Assembly (NCBI GenBank): GCA_902770835.1
Contig: CACXUM010000019.1
Location: forward strand, 21,180 to 85,179
DNA: 64,000 nucleotides
Origin: an uncultured Bacteroidia bacterium
GTDB taxonomy: Bacteria; Bacteroidota; Bacteroidia; Bacteroidales; F082
Direction of reading: 5' to 3'
The notes beneath the pieces are model-generated. The model was not told the DNA's origin. It ran no database searches and was given only the letters and a program-made list of their open reading frames with translations. Below are positions 46,766 to 55,709 of the stretch, one piece after another. A program made the translations under genes and the position numbers. The first letter of the stretch is position 1. Every line of letters begins with the position of its first letter.

Positions 46766-47527
46766 ATGAAAATCGTCAGTTACAACGTGAACGGCATCCG
46801 AGCAGCCATCAACAAAGGCCTGCTGCAATGGATTCAGGAATACCAACCCGACGTGCTTTGCTTTCAGGAACTGAAGGCCACGCCCGACCAAATCCCCCTG
46901 ATGGACTTTGAGATGATGGGCTATCACCATTATTGGCTGCCCGCGCAGAAGAAAGGCTACAGCGGCGTAGGTCTCATCACCAAACAAGAGCCTGATAACG
47001 TAGTCTACGGCATGAACGAGCCTTTGTATGACAACGAAGGTCGCTTCCTTCGTGCTGATTTCGGCGACCTTTCGGTGGTGAGCGTCTATCATCCCTCGGG
47101 CACCACGGGCGACGAGCGCCAAGCCTTCAAGATGGTGTGGTTGGACTTTTTCCGCCAGTATGTCAACGAGTTAAGGAAAGAAAGGCCGCAGTTGGTGCTT
47201 TCGGGCGACTACAACATCTGCCACGAGGACATCGACATCAACAACCCGCGAAAGCACGACACCTCGTCGGGATTCCTGCCCGAGGAGCGGCAATGGATGA
47301 CCGACTTCCTCAGCGATGGCTACATCGACAGTTTCCGCCACTTGGTGAAGGAGCCAAACCGATACAGTTGGTGGAGTTTCCGTGCCGGTGCCCGCGCCAA
47401 AAACCTCGGCTGGCGCATCGACTACCATGTTGTGACTGACAACCTCGCCGACCGCATCGCCCAAGTAGACATTCTGCCACAAGTGATGCACTCCGACCAC
47501 TGCCCCATCGTCCTCGATTTGAAATGA
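46766..47527 (+). CDS. xth: Exodeoxyribonuclease III
   Basis: A 253-residue AP endonuclease/3'-exonuclease of the ExoIII-EEP superfamily for base excision repair. Metal and catalytic residues appear in YNVNGIRAAINKGL (Asn7), CFQELKATPDQIP (Glu), GDYNICHEDIDINNP (Asp, Asn), WSFRAGARAKNLGWRIDYHV and SDHCPIVLDLK at the end (Asp-His). The chosen ATG at 46766 gives the canonical MKIVSYNVNG start. The gene is divergent from the ClC gene and is followed after ~65 bp by tRNA-Arg. Confidence 0.95.
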   Translation: MKIVSYNVNGIRAAINKGLLQWIQEYQPDVLCFQELKATPDQIPLMDFEMMGYHHYWLPAQKKGYSGVGLITKQEPDNVVYGMNEPLYDNEGRFLRADFGDLSVVSVYHPSGTTGDERQAFKMVWLDFFRQYVNELRKERPQLVLSGDYNICHEDIDINNPRKHDTSSGFLPEERQWMTDFLSDGYIDSFRHLVKEPNRYSWWSFRAGARAKNLGWRIDYHVVTDNLADRIAQVDILPQVMHSDHCPIVLDLK

Positions 47528-47541
47528 TTTTCGCGAAAAGG

Positions 47542-47571
47542 TTGGCGTTTCAGAAAAAATCCGTACCTTTG
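47542..47571 (+). promoter_or_regulatory. Promoter of tRNA-Arg(CCU)
   Basis: TTG at 47542-47544 and TACCTTTG at 47564-47571 with 19 bp between. The tRNA begins 22 bp downstream. Confidence 0.65.
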
Positions 47572-47592
47572 CAGGCGGATTTTTCATCCGAT

Positions 47593-47664
47593 GGCCTCAT
47601 AGTTCAAGGGATAGAACGGAAGTTTCCTAAACTTTAAATCTAGGTTCGAGTCCTAGTGGGGCTA
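47593..47664 (+). tRNA. tRNA-Arg (anticodon CCU)
   Basis: A 72-nt cloverleaf: acceptor GGCCTCA/TGGGGCT (first pair G-U), D stem GTTC/GAAC, anticodon stem GAAGT/ACTTT with loop TTCCTAA giving anticodon CCT, and T stem CTAGG/CCTAG with loop TTCGAGT. It reads AGG codons. The discriminator is A. CCA is not encoded (ACAAG follows). Confidence 0.93.
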
Positions 47665-47794
47665 CAAGAGAAAGCAAATAGTTGATTTTCAATTGTTTGC
47701 TTTTTATGTTTTGTTTTTCATGCACACAATAAAACCTACAAATTTCCGTTATCATCCCATAATTTCGTATTTTTACCGCCCAAATTATTTCATT

Positions 47795-50119
47795 ATGAAG
47801 AAACTCAACCTTTTTGCTCTCATCATAGCATCAATCTTTTCGACGACCGCTTTCGCCCAAGATGGCGTTTCCATCGGCAACTGGCGCACACACCTTCCCT
47901 ATCAGAAAGTGATTGGCGTTGAGCCTGTTGGCAACAAGATTTTCGCCGCCACGGAGTATGAGTTGTTCTACTACGACACGGAGGACAACTCCATAAATAT
48001 CCTCAACAAAATCAATGGCTTGTCAGACATCGGCATCAGCACTATCGGCTACAACCAAAGCCAGCGCAAATTATTTGTAGCCTATACCAACGCCAATGTC
48101 GACCTCATCGACCGCGACGGCAACATCAAGAACATGAGCGACATCAAAAACAACAAGAACATCGTTGGCAACAAAAGCATCAACCATGTCTTCTTCGATG
48201 GCGACCTGGCTTATGTGGCTTGCGGTTTCGGCATCGTCGTTTTTGACCTAAAGAAAGAAGAAGTAAAGGACACCTATTACATTGGCAACCAAGGCGATGC
48301 GGTGAATGTTACCGATGTGGCCATCTTCAACGGTAAAATCTATGCATGCTCCGATGATGGCGTTTATTTTGCCTCGCAAGATGCACAAAACCTCGCCAAC
48401 TACGCCGCGTGGCACTTCGATAACTCGCTGATTCATCCGCATTTGGCCTATACCGAGATGGAGGTCTTCAACGGCAAACTCTACCTTAACTTCGATGGTG
48501 GTTTCCAAACCGACACGCTTTTCGTCAACGATGGCTCACGATGGGATTATTTCAACAAAGAGGACATCGACCAGAAATGGGAACTTCGTGCCTACGACGA
48601 CCAATTCCTCATCACCAACCGCTACAATGTGGCCGTCTACGACCGCAACATGAACCAGAACCACAACATTTATTCGCCCGGCGGAGGCATTGAGCCACTC
48701 TCGACCGCCATTGACAACAGCGGCAACTTTTGGATTGGCGACTCAAGACGAGGCCTCATCAGGACTTCGGACGGCTGGAACAATATGGATGTGCTTCCCA
48801 ACGGCCCCGCCTCGAAAAACGCATTTGAACTGCAAGCCTTTGACGACCAAGTGTGGGTGGCCACGGGTGGACATGCCTCCAACTGGGGCAAACGCTACAT
48901 GAAGGAAGGCGTGGCACGCTTCGACGGCCTTTGGACCATCCTCAATTCAAGCACCGTGACCGACCTTGGAACGATTTCCGACTTCGTTTGCACCGCCACC
49001 GACCCCTTAGACCCGTCCGTAACCTATGTAGGGACTTGGGGCGACGGCCTGCTGAAATTCAAGGACAACGACTTGGTTGAGATTTTCAACGCCGACAACA
49101 GCACCCTCACGCATTGGGTTAGCGATGCCAATCTCATCAATATCAGCGGATTGGCATTCGACAGCAGAGGCAACCTTTGGGTAGCCAACACGGGTGCCAG
49201 CCATCTCCTTTCAATGATGGAGCGCAACGGCACGTGGCACGCCTTCAACCTTGGCGGCAGCCTCAGCGGTGCCGACATTGGGCCTCTCATCATCGACAAG
49301 AACGACTACAAATGGATCATCAAGCGCGGCGGTGAACTCATCGTTTTCAACGACAACGGCACTTTCGATGTCGCTTCCGACGACCAGGCAGTCACGCTCA
49401 ACACTGCCGTTGGCAACGGTCACCTGACTGGCGCGGTCAATTGCTTGGCCGTCGACCATAACGGCGTTGTATGGGTCGGCACCGACAAAGGGCCTTGCCT
49501 ATTCAACGACAGCCGCAAAATCTTCAATGGCTCCACCAATTTCGATGCTGTGCAGAAGGAAGTGCCACGCAACGACGGAACCTCGCAGTACGATTACCTT
49601 TTCGATGGCTCCAATGTGCTTTCCATGGCCGTCGATGGAGCCAACCAGATTTGGTTTGGCCTCGAATCGGGCGTCTATTTGATGTCGTTTGAGAGCAAGC
49701 CCAAGCAAATCCACAACTTCAACATCAGCAACAGTCCCCTGCTCGACAACGCCGTCACCACTATGGCCATCGACAAGAGCGGCGAGGTGTTTTTCGGCAC
49801 GAGCAGTGGCATCATTTCCTATCGTGGCGAGTCGTCCACCCCCGACCCAAGCGTCAGTGAGGTGATGGTCTATCCCAATCCCGTCAGACGCGGATTCTCT
49901 GGGTTTGTGGGCATCAAAGGTTTGGCTGCCAATTCGTTGGTCAGGATTACCACAGTCGATGGTGCTTTCGTCACCCAATTGGTTTCGGAAGGCGGGCAAG
50001 CCATTTGGGACTGCACCAACATCAACGGCGAGAAGGTTGGGGCTGGTGTGTATTTCATCTTCGTCAGCACCAAGAATGGCTCCAACAAATTCGCCACCAA
50101 GATTCTCATTCAGAATTGA
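47795..50119 (+). CDS. porZ: PorZ-like beta-propeller protein of the T9SS
   Basis: A 774-residue secreted protein, about the length of P. gingivalis PorZ. The signal is MKKLNLFALIIASIFSTTAFA. The mature start GVSIGNWRTHLPYQKVIGVE leads into beta-propeller repeats (NKIFAATEYELFYYDTEDNS, KIYACSDDGVYFA, GNFWIGDSRRGLIR, GNLWVANTGASHLLSM, GVVWVGTDKGPCLF). The C-terminus is a T9SS sorting domain (MVYPNPVRRGFSGF to NKFATKILIQN). PorZ is part of the surface attachment complex with PorU, PorV and PorQ that processes T9SS cargo and binds A-LPS. The start is set by the signal peptide. recO follows with a 1-bp overlap (TGATG). Confidence 0.85.
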   Translation: MKKLNLFALIIASIFSTTAFAQDGVSIGNWRTHLPYQKVIGVEPVGNKIFAATEYELFYYDTEDNSINILNKINGLSDIGISTIGYNQSQRKLFVAYTNANVDLIDRDGNIKNMSDIKNNKNIVGNKSINHVFFDGDLAYVACGFGIVVFDLKKEEVKDTYYIGNQGDAVNVTDVAIFNGKIYACSDDGVYFASQDAQNLANYAAWHFDNSLIHPHLAYTEMEVFNGKLYLNFDGGFQTDTLFVNDGSRWDYFNKEDIDQKWELRAYDDQFLITNRYNVAVYDRNMNQNHNIYSPGGGIEPLSTAIDNSGNFWIGDSRRGLIRTSDGWNNMDVLPNGPASKNAFELQAFDDQVWVATGGHASNWGKRYMKEGVARFDGLWTILNSSTVTDLGTISDFVCTATDPLDPSVTYVGTWGDGLLKFKDNDLVEIFNADNSTLTHWVSDANLINISGLAFDSRGNLWVANTGASHLLSMMERNGTWHAFNLGGSLSGADIGPLIIDKNDYKWIIKRGGELIVFNDNGTFDVASDDQAVTLNTAVGNGHLTGAVNCLAVDHNGVVWVGTDKGPCLFNDSRKIFNGSTNFDAVQKEVPRNDGTSQYDYLFDGSNVLSMAVDGANQIWFGLESGVYLMSFESKPKQIHNFNISNSPLLDNAVTTMAIDKSGEVFFGTSSGIISYRGESSTPDPSVSEVMVYPNPVRRGFSGFVGIKGLAANSLVRITTVDGAFVTQLVSEGGQAIWDCTNINGEKVGAGVYFIFVSTKNGSNKFATKILIQN

Positions 50120-50844
50120 TGGACGACAAGACAGAAGGCATCGTCCTGCAATCCGTGAGATATGGCGATACAAGCCTGATTGTGAAGGTATTCACTCGCA
50201 ATTTCGGCTTGAAATCCTACATGGTGAAAGGTGTGTTCAACCGCACCTCCAAACTTCGTGCGGCCTTGTTCCAGAATCTCAACCTCATCCATTATGTGGA
50301 AGCGGGAAAACCCAACAAAAGCACTTTGGGCTACCTGAAGGATGTACAACTTGCCACCGTTTACCAAAGCATCCCTTTCGTGATGAACAAAAGTGCCATT
50401 TTGATGTATGTCAGTGAGTTGCTTGTGAAAACCATCACGGAACAGGAACAAAACACGGCCTTGTTTGATTTCATTGTCCGGACCATGCAATGGCTTGATT
50501 TGGTGGAACGCGATTATGCCAATTTCCCCCTGTTTTTCACCTTGGAAATGACCCGACATTTGGGCTTTTACCCCAAAACCAACCATGAAGCCAACTTCTG
50601 TTTCGACATGATGGAAGGCTCGTTTGCCCACGATTACCCGCTCCATCCCTACTATTTCGATGCAAATGCTGCCGCCTTGCTCGCCCGATTCCTTAATTTG
50701 GGCATCGACGAGGCCTGCCGCCTGCCGCTCTGCGCAAGCCAACGCCGCGAACTGCTTGACGGCCTCATAGTCTTCATGCGGCTCCATGCCCCAGTGATGA
50801 AGGACTTCCATTCACACGAGGTGCTGAAGTCGGTGCTGGAATGA
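50119..50844 (+). CDS. recO: DNA repair protein RecO
   Basis: A 241-residue protein of the RecFOR pathway that loads RecA on SSB-coated DNA. The N-terminal OB fold is recognisable (TEGIVLQSVRYGDTSLIVKV, then FGLKSYMVKGV), followed by the helical RecO domain (KSAILMYVSELLVKTITEQE, then LEMTRHLGFYPKTN). It lacks the four-Cys zinc site of some RecO proteins. The start codon overlaps the porZ stop. Pairing of porZ with recO is seen in other Bacteroidota. Confidence 0.93.
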   Translation: MDDKTEGIVLQSVRYGDTSLIVKVFTRNFGLKSYMVKGVFNRTSKLRAALFQNLNLIHYVEAGKPNKSTLGYLKDVQLATVYQSIPFVMNKSAILMYVSELLVKTITEQEQNTALFDFIVRTMQWLDLVERDYANFPLFFTLEMTRHLGFYPKTNHEANFCFDMMEGSFAHDYPLHPYYFDANAAALLARFLNLGIDEACRLPLCASQRRELLDGLIVFMRLHAPVMKDFHSHEVLKSVLE

Positions 50845-50867
50845 AAAAAGCCAACCCGAAGGCTGGC
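50844..50867 (-). terminator. Terminator of the coiled-coil membrane protein gene
   Basis: On the minus strand GCCAGCC and GGTTGGC pair (one G-U pair) around a UUCG tetraloop and are followed by TTTTTT, 31 bp past the stop at 50898. It starts at the very last base of recO. Confidence 0.85.
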
Positions 50868-50897
50868 TCCAAAAAATACCAAAAAAGTAAAAAAACC

Positions 50898-51821
50898 TTA
50901 TCTCAATTCCAATGAGGTCTGACCGATGAGTTTTCCGCCTTGTTCGTACACATCGATGAAATAAGTGCCCGGACGCATTTCCACACCCTCTGGCTTAACA
51001 TAATAGGCACGCACACCCGTTTCCTTGCCCTCATAATTAACCCTCACTTTTTCAGTGAATTGCAGCGTTTCGCCATTCGACTGGAAAGCGTATTCGTCGC
51101 CCGAGCCCTTGCTGATGATGGCTCGAGTGGGGTCGGCAATGCGGATGTAGAACAACTTTGTACCCGGCTGAACCAAGTCGTTGGCAGCCAAGGTGAAGTC
51201 GATTTTGATGCGCTCGGCACGGTTGGCCCTGTCAGTCGAGGCCTCCTTGCTCCCACCCTTGAAACGGACGGCCTGAGCCGTGTAGTTATAGAGTTTCAAG
51301 ATGGCTGCTTGGTTCACCATATTGGTAAGTTCCTCTTTCTGGCGGGTCAAGTTGGTGTTTTGGCGACGCTCGGCTTGATATTCTTCGCGGATGCGCTCGT
51401 TTTCGGCCACCAATTCGCGGTTGACGGTATACAGCGAATCCATTTGGCGCACATATTTCTGGGAGATGGCTTGCAGCGAGGCCACTTTCTTCTTGATTCT
51501 GTAGTAATCCCACTGTGAATCAAGAAGTTTCTTGATTTCAACGGCATCGGCTTGGATGATGCTGTCTTTTTCGGCCAATTCAAGGCTCAGCTCGCCATAA
51601 CTCTCTTTCAGTTGATTGTGAACCTTTATCAAACTATCAACTTCATACTGAAAATCAATGCGTTGCATTTCCTTTTCGGCTTCCAATGCCTTCAAGTCAT
51701 TCTTGATGGAAGCGTTTTTCTTTCCCAGCATGATGACAAACACCAGTGCCAGCACCAAAGCCGCGAGAAGGACATAGAGCAACACCCTTCCTGTGCGGTT
51801 ATTTCTTTCCTCTGAATCCAT
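50898..51821 (-). CDS. Membrane protein with long coiled coil
   Basis: A 307-residue protein, family not recognised. One transmembrane helix at ~12-33 (VLLYVLLAALVLALVFVIML) is preceded by a short charged cytoplasmic end. Residues ~35-170 are a continuous coiled coil rich in Glu, Lys and Gln (LKALEAEKEMQRIDFQYEV to RQNTNLTRQKEELTNMVNQA). The last ~130 residues form a beta domain (KLFYIRIADPTRAIISKG, VRVNYEGKETGVRAYYV, PGTYFIDVYEQGGKLIGQTS). It lies 17 bp behind upxY on the same strand, at the end of the capsule export gene run, so an envelope role is likely but unproven. Confidence 0.7.
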   Translation of the reverse strand: MDSEERNNRTGRVLLYVLLAALVLALVFVIMLGKKNASIKNDLKALEAEKEMQRIDFQYEVDSLIKVHNQLKESYGELSLELAEKDSIIQADAVEIKKLLDSQWDYYRIKKKVASLQAISQKYVRQMDSLYTVNRELVAENERIREEYQAERRQNTNLTRQKEELTNMVNQAAILKLYNYTAQAVRFKGGSKEASTDRANRAERIKIDFTLAANDLVQPGTKLFYIRIADPTRAIISKGSGDEYAFQSNGETLQFTEKVRVNYEGKETGVRAYYVKPEGVEMRPGTYFIDVYEQGGKLIGQTSLELR

Positions 51822-51838
51822 GACTTATTCTTTTTGGG

Positions 51839-52387
51839 TTATTCTTTAATTTTCTTCATTTCACTTTCGTAAACGGGCTCCACCTTGGCCCGTGAGATAT
51901 GTACTGGGATATATTGGCCGACCACATCGATGAAGACAATCAAATGACGCTTGTTTTGGATGGTGTCGAGCCGTCCTGTGAGACCTTTCATCGGGCCGGT
52001 GATAATGCGCACGAGTTGGCCTTCCTTCAAATCCTCATTGTTCAGCATCTTGAACTCTTCGCCGTGTTCATAATCCTCCACAAACTTCTTGATGGCAAGA
52101 ATCTGGTTTTCAGGAACAATGACGGCCTTACGCTCGAAGGTGACAAACTTGACCACACCATACACATTCAGGATGGGGATATACTCCTTTTCGTTGGAAA
52201 ACACGAACACATACGACCTGAACAAAGGCTCCTGCACCTTCATGCGCCGGTCGCTCCACTGCTTCATTTGGGTAATCAGCGGCAGATAAGCCTGCACGCC
52301 CATATCCTCAAGTTGCATAAGCACCTTTTTCTCGGCCCGCGACCTGACGTATACGGCATGCCAATATCTTTCAACTGAGTAGCCCAT
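51839..52387 (-). CDS. UpxY-family transcription antiterminator
   Basis: A 182-residue NusG paralogue. The NGN domain is at ~8-110 (WHAVYVRSRAEKKVLMQLED, then SYVFVFSNEKEYIPILNVYG). A KOW motif region follows (LKEGQLVRIITGPMKGLTGR, ~120-140). UpxY proteins in Bacteroidota bind RNA polymerase early in capsule operons and prevent premature termination. Here the gene stands behind wzc and wza on the same strand and not at the start of a full capsule locus. So it may act on another locus or be a relic of a larger cluster. Confidence 0.88.
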   Translation of the reverse strand: MGYSVERYWHAVYVRSRAEKKVLMQLEDMGVQAYLPLITQMKQWSDRRMKVQEPLFRSYVFVFSNEKEYIPILNVYGVVKFVTFERKAVIVPENQILAIKKFVEDYEHGEEFKMLNNEDLKEGQLVRIITGPMKGLTGRLDTIQNKRHLIVFIDVVGQYIPVHISRAKVEPVYESEMKKIKE

Positions 52388-52398
52388 GTCCCGATGAT

Positions 52399-54876
52399 TT
52401 AGTCATTCTTTTCATTCTTATGCCGACGGTGCTTTTTCTTGTTGCCATTTTCGCCTTCGCCGTAATAGTCGCTGCCGTAGCCATAACCGTAGCCATAGCC
52501 GTAGCCATAACCATAGCCGTATTTCTTGCTGCCATAGCCATAGCCTTTCTCGATATGGAGTCCGTTGACGACAATGTAGAACTGCATATTACGGTCTTCA
52601 AGGTCTTTGACGATGCTTCCGAAAGCGTTCTTGTTGGTCACGCCCTGACGGACGATGAACAAGTTGGCATCGGTGTAGCGCATGAGCAACAAGGCATCCG
52701 TGACCAAGGCGATGGGCGGCGTGTCGATGACGATATAGTCGTAGCGTTTCTTCAGCTCCGCAAACAACTCGTCGCACTTCTCTGAGGCAATCAATTCGGC
52801 GGGATTGGGCGGGATGGGCCCGCTTGTGATGATGTCAAGTGTCGGAATCTTGCCCGAAGGCTGGATGATGTTGTCGAGGTCCTCTTGGTTGCTCAAGAAA
52901 CTGCTCAAACCGACATTGTTGTTGATGCTGAACTCTTGGAACAGCTTGGGTTTGCGCAAGTCGAAGCCGAGCAATATAGTCTTTTTGCCATAAAGGGCAT
53001 AAATGGAAGCGATATTAATGCTGTTGAAGGTTTTTCCGATGCTCTGCACATCGCCTGTAACCAGCACTGTGCAAGGCAGTTTGCTCTGCGTGATGAACTC
53101 GATGTTGGTACGAATGGAGCGGAACGACTCCGACACGGGCGACTTGGGGTTGTTGACTACCAAAAGCGGGTCTTTGTCGGCGGCTTGAGCCACCTGCCCG
53201 ATGATGGGGAACTTGGTCAGTTTCTCCACATCCTTGCGGTCGACGATGGACACATTGAAAAAGTCTTTCAGGAAAAGGAACAACGCCGGAATCAGTAGAC
53301 CGATAATCAAGGCGATGAGGTAGTTCATCGAAGTGCGGGGCGAAATCATCCTCGTCTTGTCAAGACGAGCTTCGTCGAGAATCTCGTTGTCGGGCGTGTT
53401 TGATGCCTTAAGGATTTGTGCCTCGGCACGACGGCGCATCAGGTATTTGTAGGTTTCGTCGGTGAAACTGAAGTTGCGCTGATAATTGATGAGTTGCTGC
53501 TGTTTGCTGGGCAGTTTGCGCGACTGCTCTTCCAATACCGAAATGCGGCGCTCAATTTCCCTAAGACTCATCTGGGCATTGCTGACGAGGTTGTTGACAT
53601 TCTCCAGCAAAGCACGCTTGGTGGTGATAATCTGTTCGTTGAGTTTCACAATCTGTGGGTGCTGCTCGGTTTGCGTAAGCAATTGGGTAGCCTTCAATTG
53701 CGACAATGAAACGAGGTCGCGGGCCAATTGGTTGAGCAAGGGGTCGTTGATGCCCATCGTACTAGGTGCAGCAAGGTTTTCAGGGTCATTGATTTGCACT
53801 CTGATATACTCCTGCAACTGTTTGTAAATCTTTACATTGACCGTCATTTCGGCCCTTTCCTTCTCCAAGGCTTGGATGTTGGTGTACACCTGATTGGCCT
53901 GAAGATCAAGGTTCATAAGGTCGTTCTGCTGACGGAAGTCTTTCAGTTCGGTTTCGGCCTGTTTCAGAGAATCCTTGATGCCAAGCAACTCATTGTCAAT
54001 GAAAAGGATGGTGTTTTCAGAAACCACATTCTTCTTTTCCAAGCCACGGCTGACATATTCGTTCATCAGCAAATTGACGAATTCCACAATCTTCAATCTG
54101 TTGCTGCCCTTCATGCTCACCGAAACGACCGAGGCCTGCTTGGTGAGGGGACTAACGCTGAAGGAGCTCGATTGCCTGACGAGCGACGAATAACTATTGA
54201 GCCAGAAGTACAACTTTCTGTTCACATCAGACTCTGGTCTAAACAGTTCCGTTTTGGTGATGCGGATGCGGTTGTAGCCGTTGTCAATCCAATCGCCTTC
54301 CTGATATTCGCCACTAATATCGATTTGGGCGAAAGGATTGTTTTCTGTCATCTGGCAAAGGATGTAGTCGTACATGTTGAGGCCTTCGCCCACGGCGTGA
54401 AGCCTGATGTGGCCGTTTTCGAGGAAGGTGATTTCGTAGGTCAGTCCAACGGCCTGCGGCACACTATGCTCAAACTCGACGAGGAAAGGAGTGCTTTTGT
54501 ACAACTCTCTGTTAGTGATTCGGCCTTTCTCCAGATAGGTCACTTCGATGCCCATCTTCTTGACGACACGCTCACTCAAGGTATACGAGGTCAGGATGGC
54601 GATTTCGTTATCCAAGTTTTGGGAGGTACCATACGACGAACTGGTCATGATGGATGTCGGGTCAAAACCGGAACGGTCGTCCTTGATGATGACCGTACCC
54701 GAGGTTTGATATATCTTGGTCGAATAGCGGTTGATAACAAAGCCGATGGCCAAGGCCACTACTGCAAATATGACGAACAAATACCAATGATTCAAGAAGT
54801 TGAATATCATCTGTCTCACATCGATGACTGGTTCTTCTTTGACCACTTGTTTCCTTGATGCTCTTTCGTTTGCCAT
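52399..54876 (-). CDS. Polysaccharide biosynthesis tyrosine autokinase (Wzc-like)
   Basis: An 825-residue inner membrane protein. Parts in order: a Wzz domain with the first helix at ~30-50, a long periplasmic coiled coil with GNVR region (~270-470), a second helix at ~517-540, and a BY-kinase domain. The kinase has GDVQSIGKTFNSINIAS (Walker A), LLGFDLRKPKLFQEF (Walker A') and YDYIVIDTPPIALVTDALLL (Walker B). The tail has an unusual run of GYGYGYG repeats followed by a Lys/Arg-rich end. The tyrosines are the likely autophosphorylation sites that control polymer export. It is translated with wza and upxY in a tight row. Confidence 0.93.
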   Translation of the reverse strand: MANERASRKQVVKEEPVIDVRQMIFNFLNHWYLFVIFAVVALAIGFVINRYSTKIYQTSGTVIIKDDRSGFDPTSIMTSSSYGTSQNLDNEIAILTSYTLSERVVKKMGIEVTYLEKGRITNRELYKSTPFLVEFEHSVPQAVGLTYEITFLENGHIRLHAVGEGLNMYDYILCQMTENNPFAQIDISGEYQEGDWIDNGYNRIRITKTELFRPESDVNRKLYFWLNSYSSLVRQSSSFSVSPLTKQASVVSVSMKGSNRLKIVEFVNLLMNEYVSRGLEKKNVVSENTILFIDNELLGIKDSLKQAETELKDFRQQNDLMNLDLQANQVYTNIQALEKERAEMTVNVKIYKQLQEYIRVQINDPENLAAPSTMGINDPLLNQLARDLVSLSQLKATQLLTQTEQHPQIVKLNEQIITTKRALLENVNNLVSNAQMSLREIERRISVLEEQSRKLPSKQQQLINYQRNFSFTDETYKYLMRRRAEAQILKASNTPDNEILDEARLDKTRMISPRTSMNYLIALIIGLLIPALFLFLKDFFNVSIVDRKDVEKLTKFPIIGQVAQAADKDPLLVVNNPKSPVSESFRSIRTNIEFITQSKLPCTVLVTGDVQSIGKTFNSINIASIYALYGKKTILLGFDLRKPKLFQEFSINNNVGLSSFLSNQEDLDNIIQPSGKIPTLDIITSGPIPPNPAELIASEKCDELFAELKKRYDYIVIDTPPIALVTDALLLMRYTDANLFIVRQGVTNKNAFGSIVKDLEDRNMQFYIVVNGLHIEKGYGYGSKKYGYGYGYGYGYGYGYGSDYYGEGENGNKKKHRRHKNEKND

Positions 54877-54899
54877 TGTTCCTGTTTTTTGAATTGTGA

Positions 54900-55703
54900 T
54901 TAATCATTGAATCTCCTGAAAGCCACATACAAAGTAGCCGCAAGGGAAAGGATGGAGAACACCGTGGAATAGGGGAAGGTGGTGAAGCCCCATTGCTTGA
55001 TTTTGAGCGGCTCAACATAAATGATGTCATTGGGTTTCAGATAATAATAAGGTGACGAAAGAATGTCGGCCTGACCCATGTCGACAGTAAGGATTTCGGA
55101 GCCATTGTCGGTTTGCCTAATAATCTTCACATCGCTTTTCTTTGCAAAATTGGTCATGTTGCCAGCCAACGCCATCGCTTCAAAGAGGTTGATTTGCGAC
55201 TGGTAGACCTTATACATGCCCGGACGGGTCACTTCGCCCAACACCGTCAGGTTGAAGTTCGAAAGTTTCACGATGATGGTGGTTTGGTTGACGAACTTGT
55301 CGACTTCCGTCTGCAATCTTGCCTTGGCCTCGTCTACGGTCAGGTTTTTGAGTTCAATTTTTCCCGTCAGAGGCAGTTCTATGCAACCTTCCTCATCCAA
55401 AGTGTAGGATTGGAGATAAATGCTTGCATCCGTGCTGCTATTTGACCTACCAGAAAAGTCGACTGCCAAGGCAGATGCGCTCCGCTCATCAATGGTGTTG
55501 ATGAAGCGAATATAGAGATTGTCGCCGGGCTGCAACTTGTAATCGATGGTGCGTTCATTGATATAATTAATGGATTGGTTTTCGGCCACCATCTGGGCTT
55601 CTTTCAGATAGAGCATCTTCTCTTGGGGCACGCATGAGGCAAAGACCAAGGCCAGCAGCAAGGCGACCATCCCCGTTTTCATTATTCTATTCGTGTATTT
55701 CAT
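54900..55703 (-). CDS. Polysaccharide export lipoprotein (Wza-like)
   Basis: A 267-residue outer membrane lipoprotein (LVFASCVPQ, Cys24). The Poly_export domain is at ~50-145 (DYKLQPGDNLYIRFINTIDE, then SYTLDEEGCIELPLTGKIEL) and an SLBB domain follows (SNFNLTVLGEVTRPGMYKVY, ~160). Near the C-terminus is a single hydrophobic stretch (GFTTFPYSTVFSILSLAATLY), the amphipathic or membrane end of Wza-like channels. It forms the exit channel that works with the Wzc-like kinase encoded 23 bp downstream. Confidence 0.92.
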   Translation of the reverse strand: MKYTNRIMKTGMVALLLALVFASCVPQEKMLYLKEAQMVAENQSINYINERTIDYKLQPGDNLYIRFINTIDERSASALAVDFSGRSNSSTDASIYLQSYTLDEEGCIELPLTGKIELKNLTVDEAKARLQTEVDKFVNQTTIIVKLSNFNLTVLGEVTRPGMYKVYQSQINLFEAMALAGNMTNFAKKSDVKIIRQTDNGSEILTVDMGQADILSSPYYYLKPNDIIYVEPLKIKQWGFTTFPYSTVFSILSLAATLYVAFRRFND

Positions 55704-55709
55704 GACTGT

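Noticed and set aside
47693-47795. 34-codon N-terminal extension of porZ
   Set aside because: It would place the signal peptide internally; the ATG at 47795 begins a standard signal sequence.
53728-54858. 376-codon frame opposite the Wzc-like gene
   Set aside because: A reversed image of the kinase gene; no domain can be read in it.
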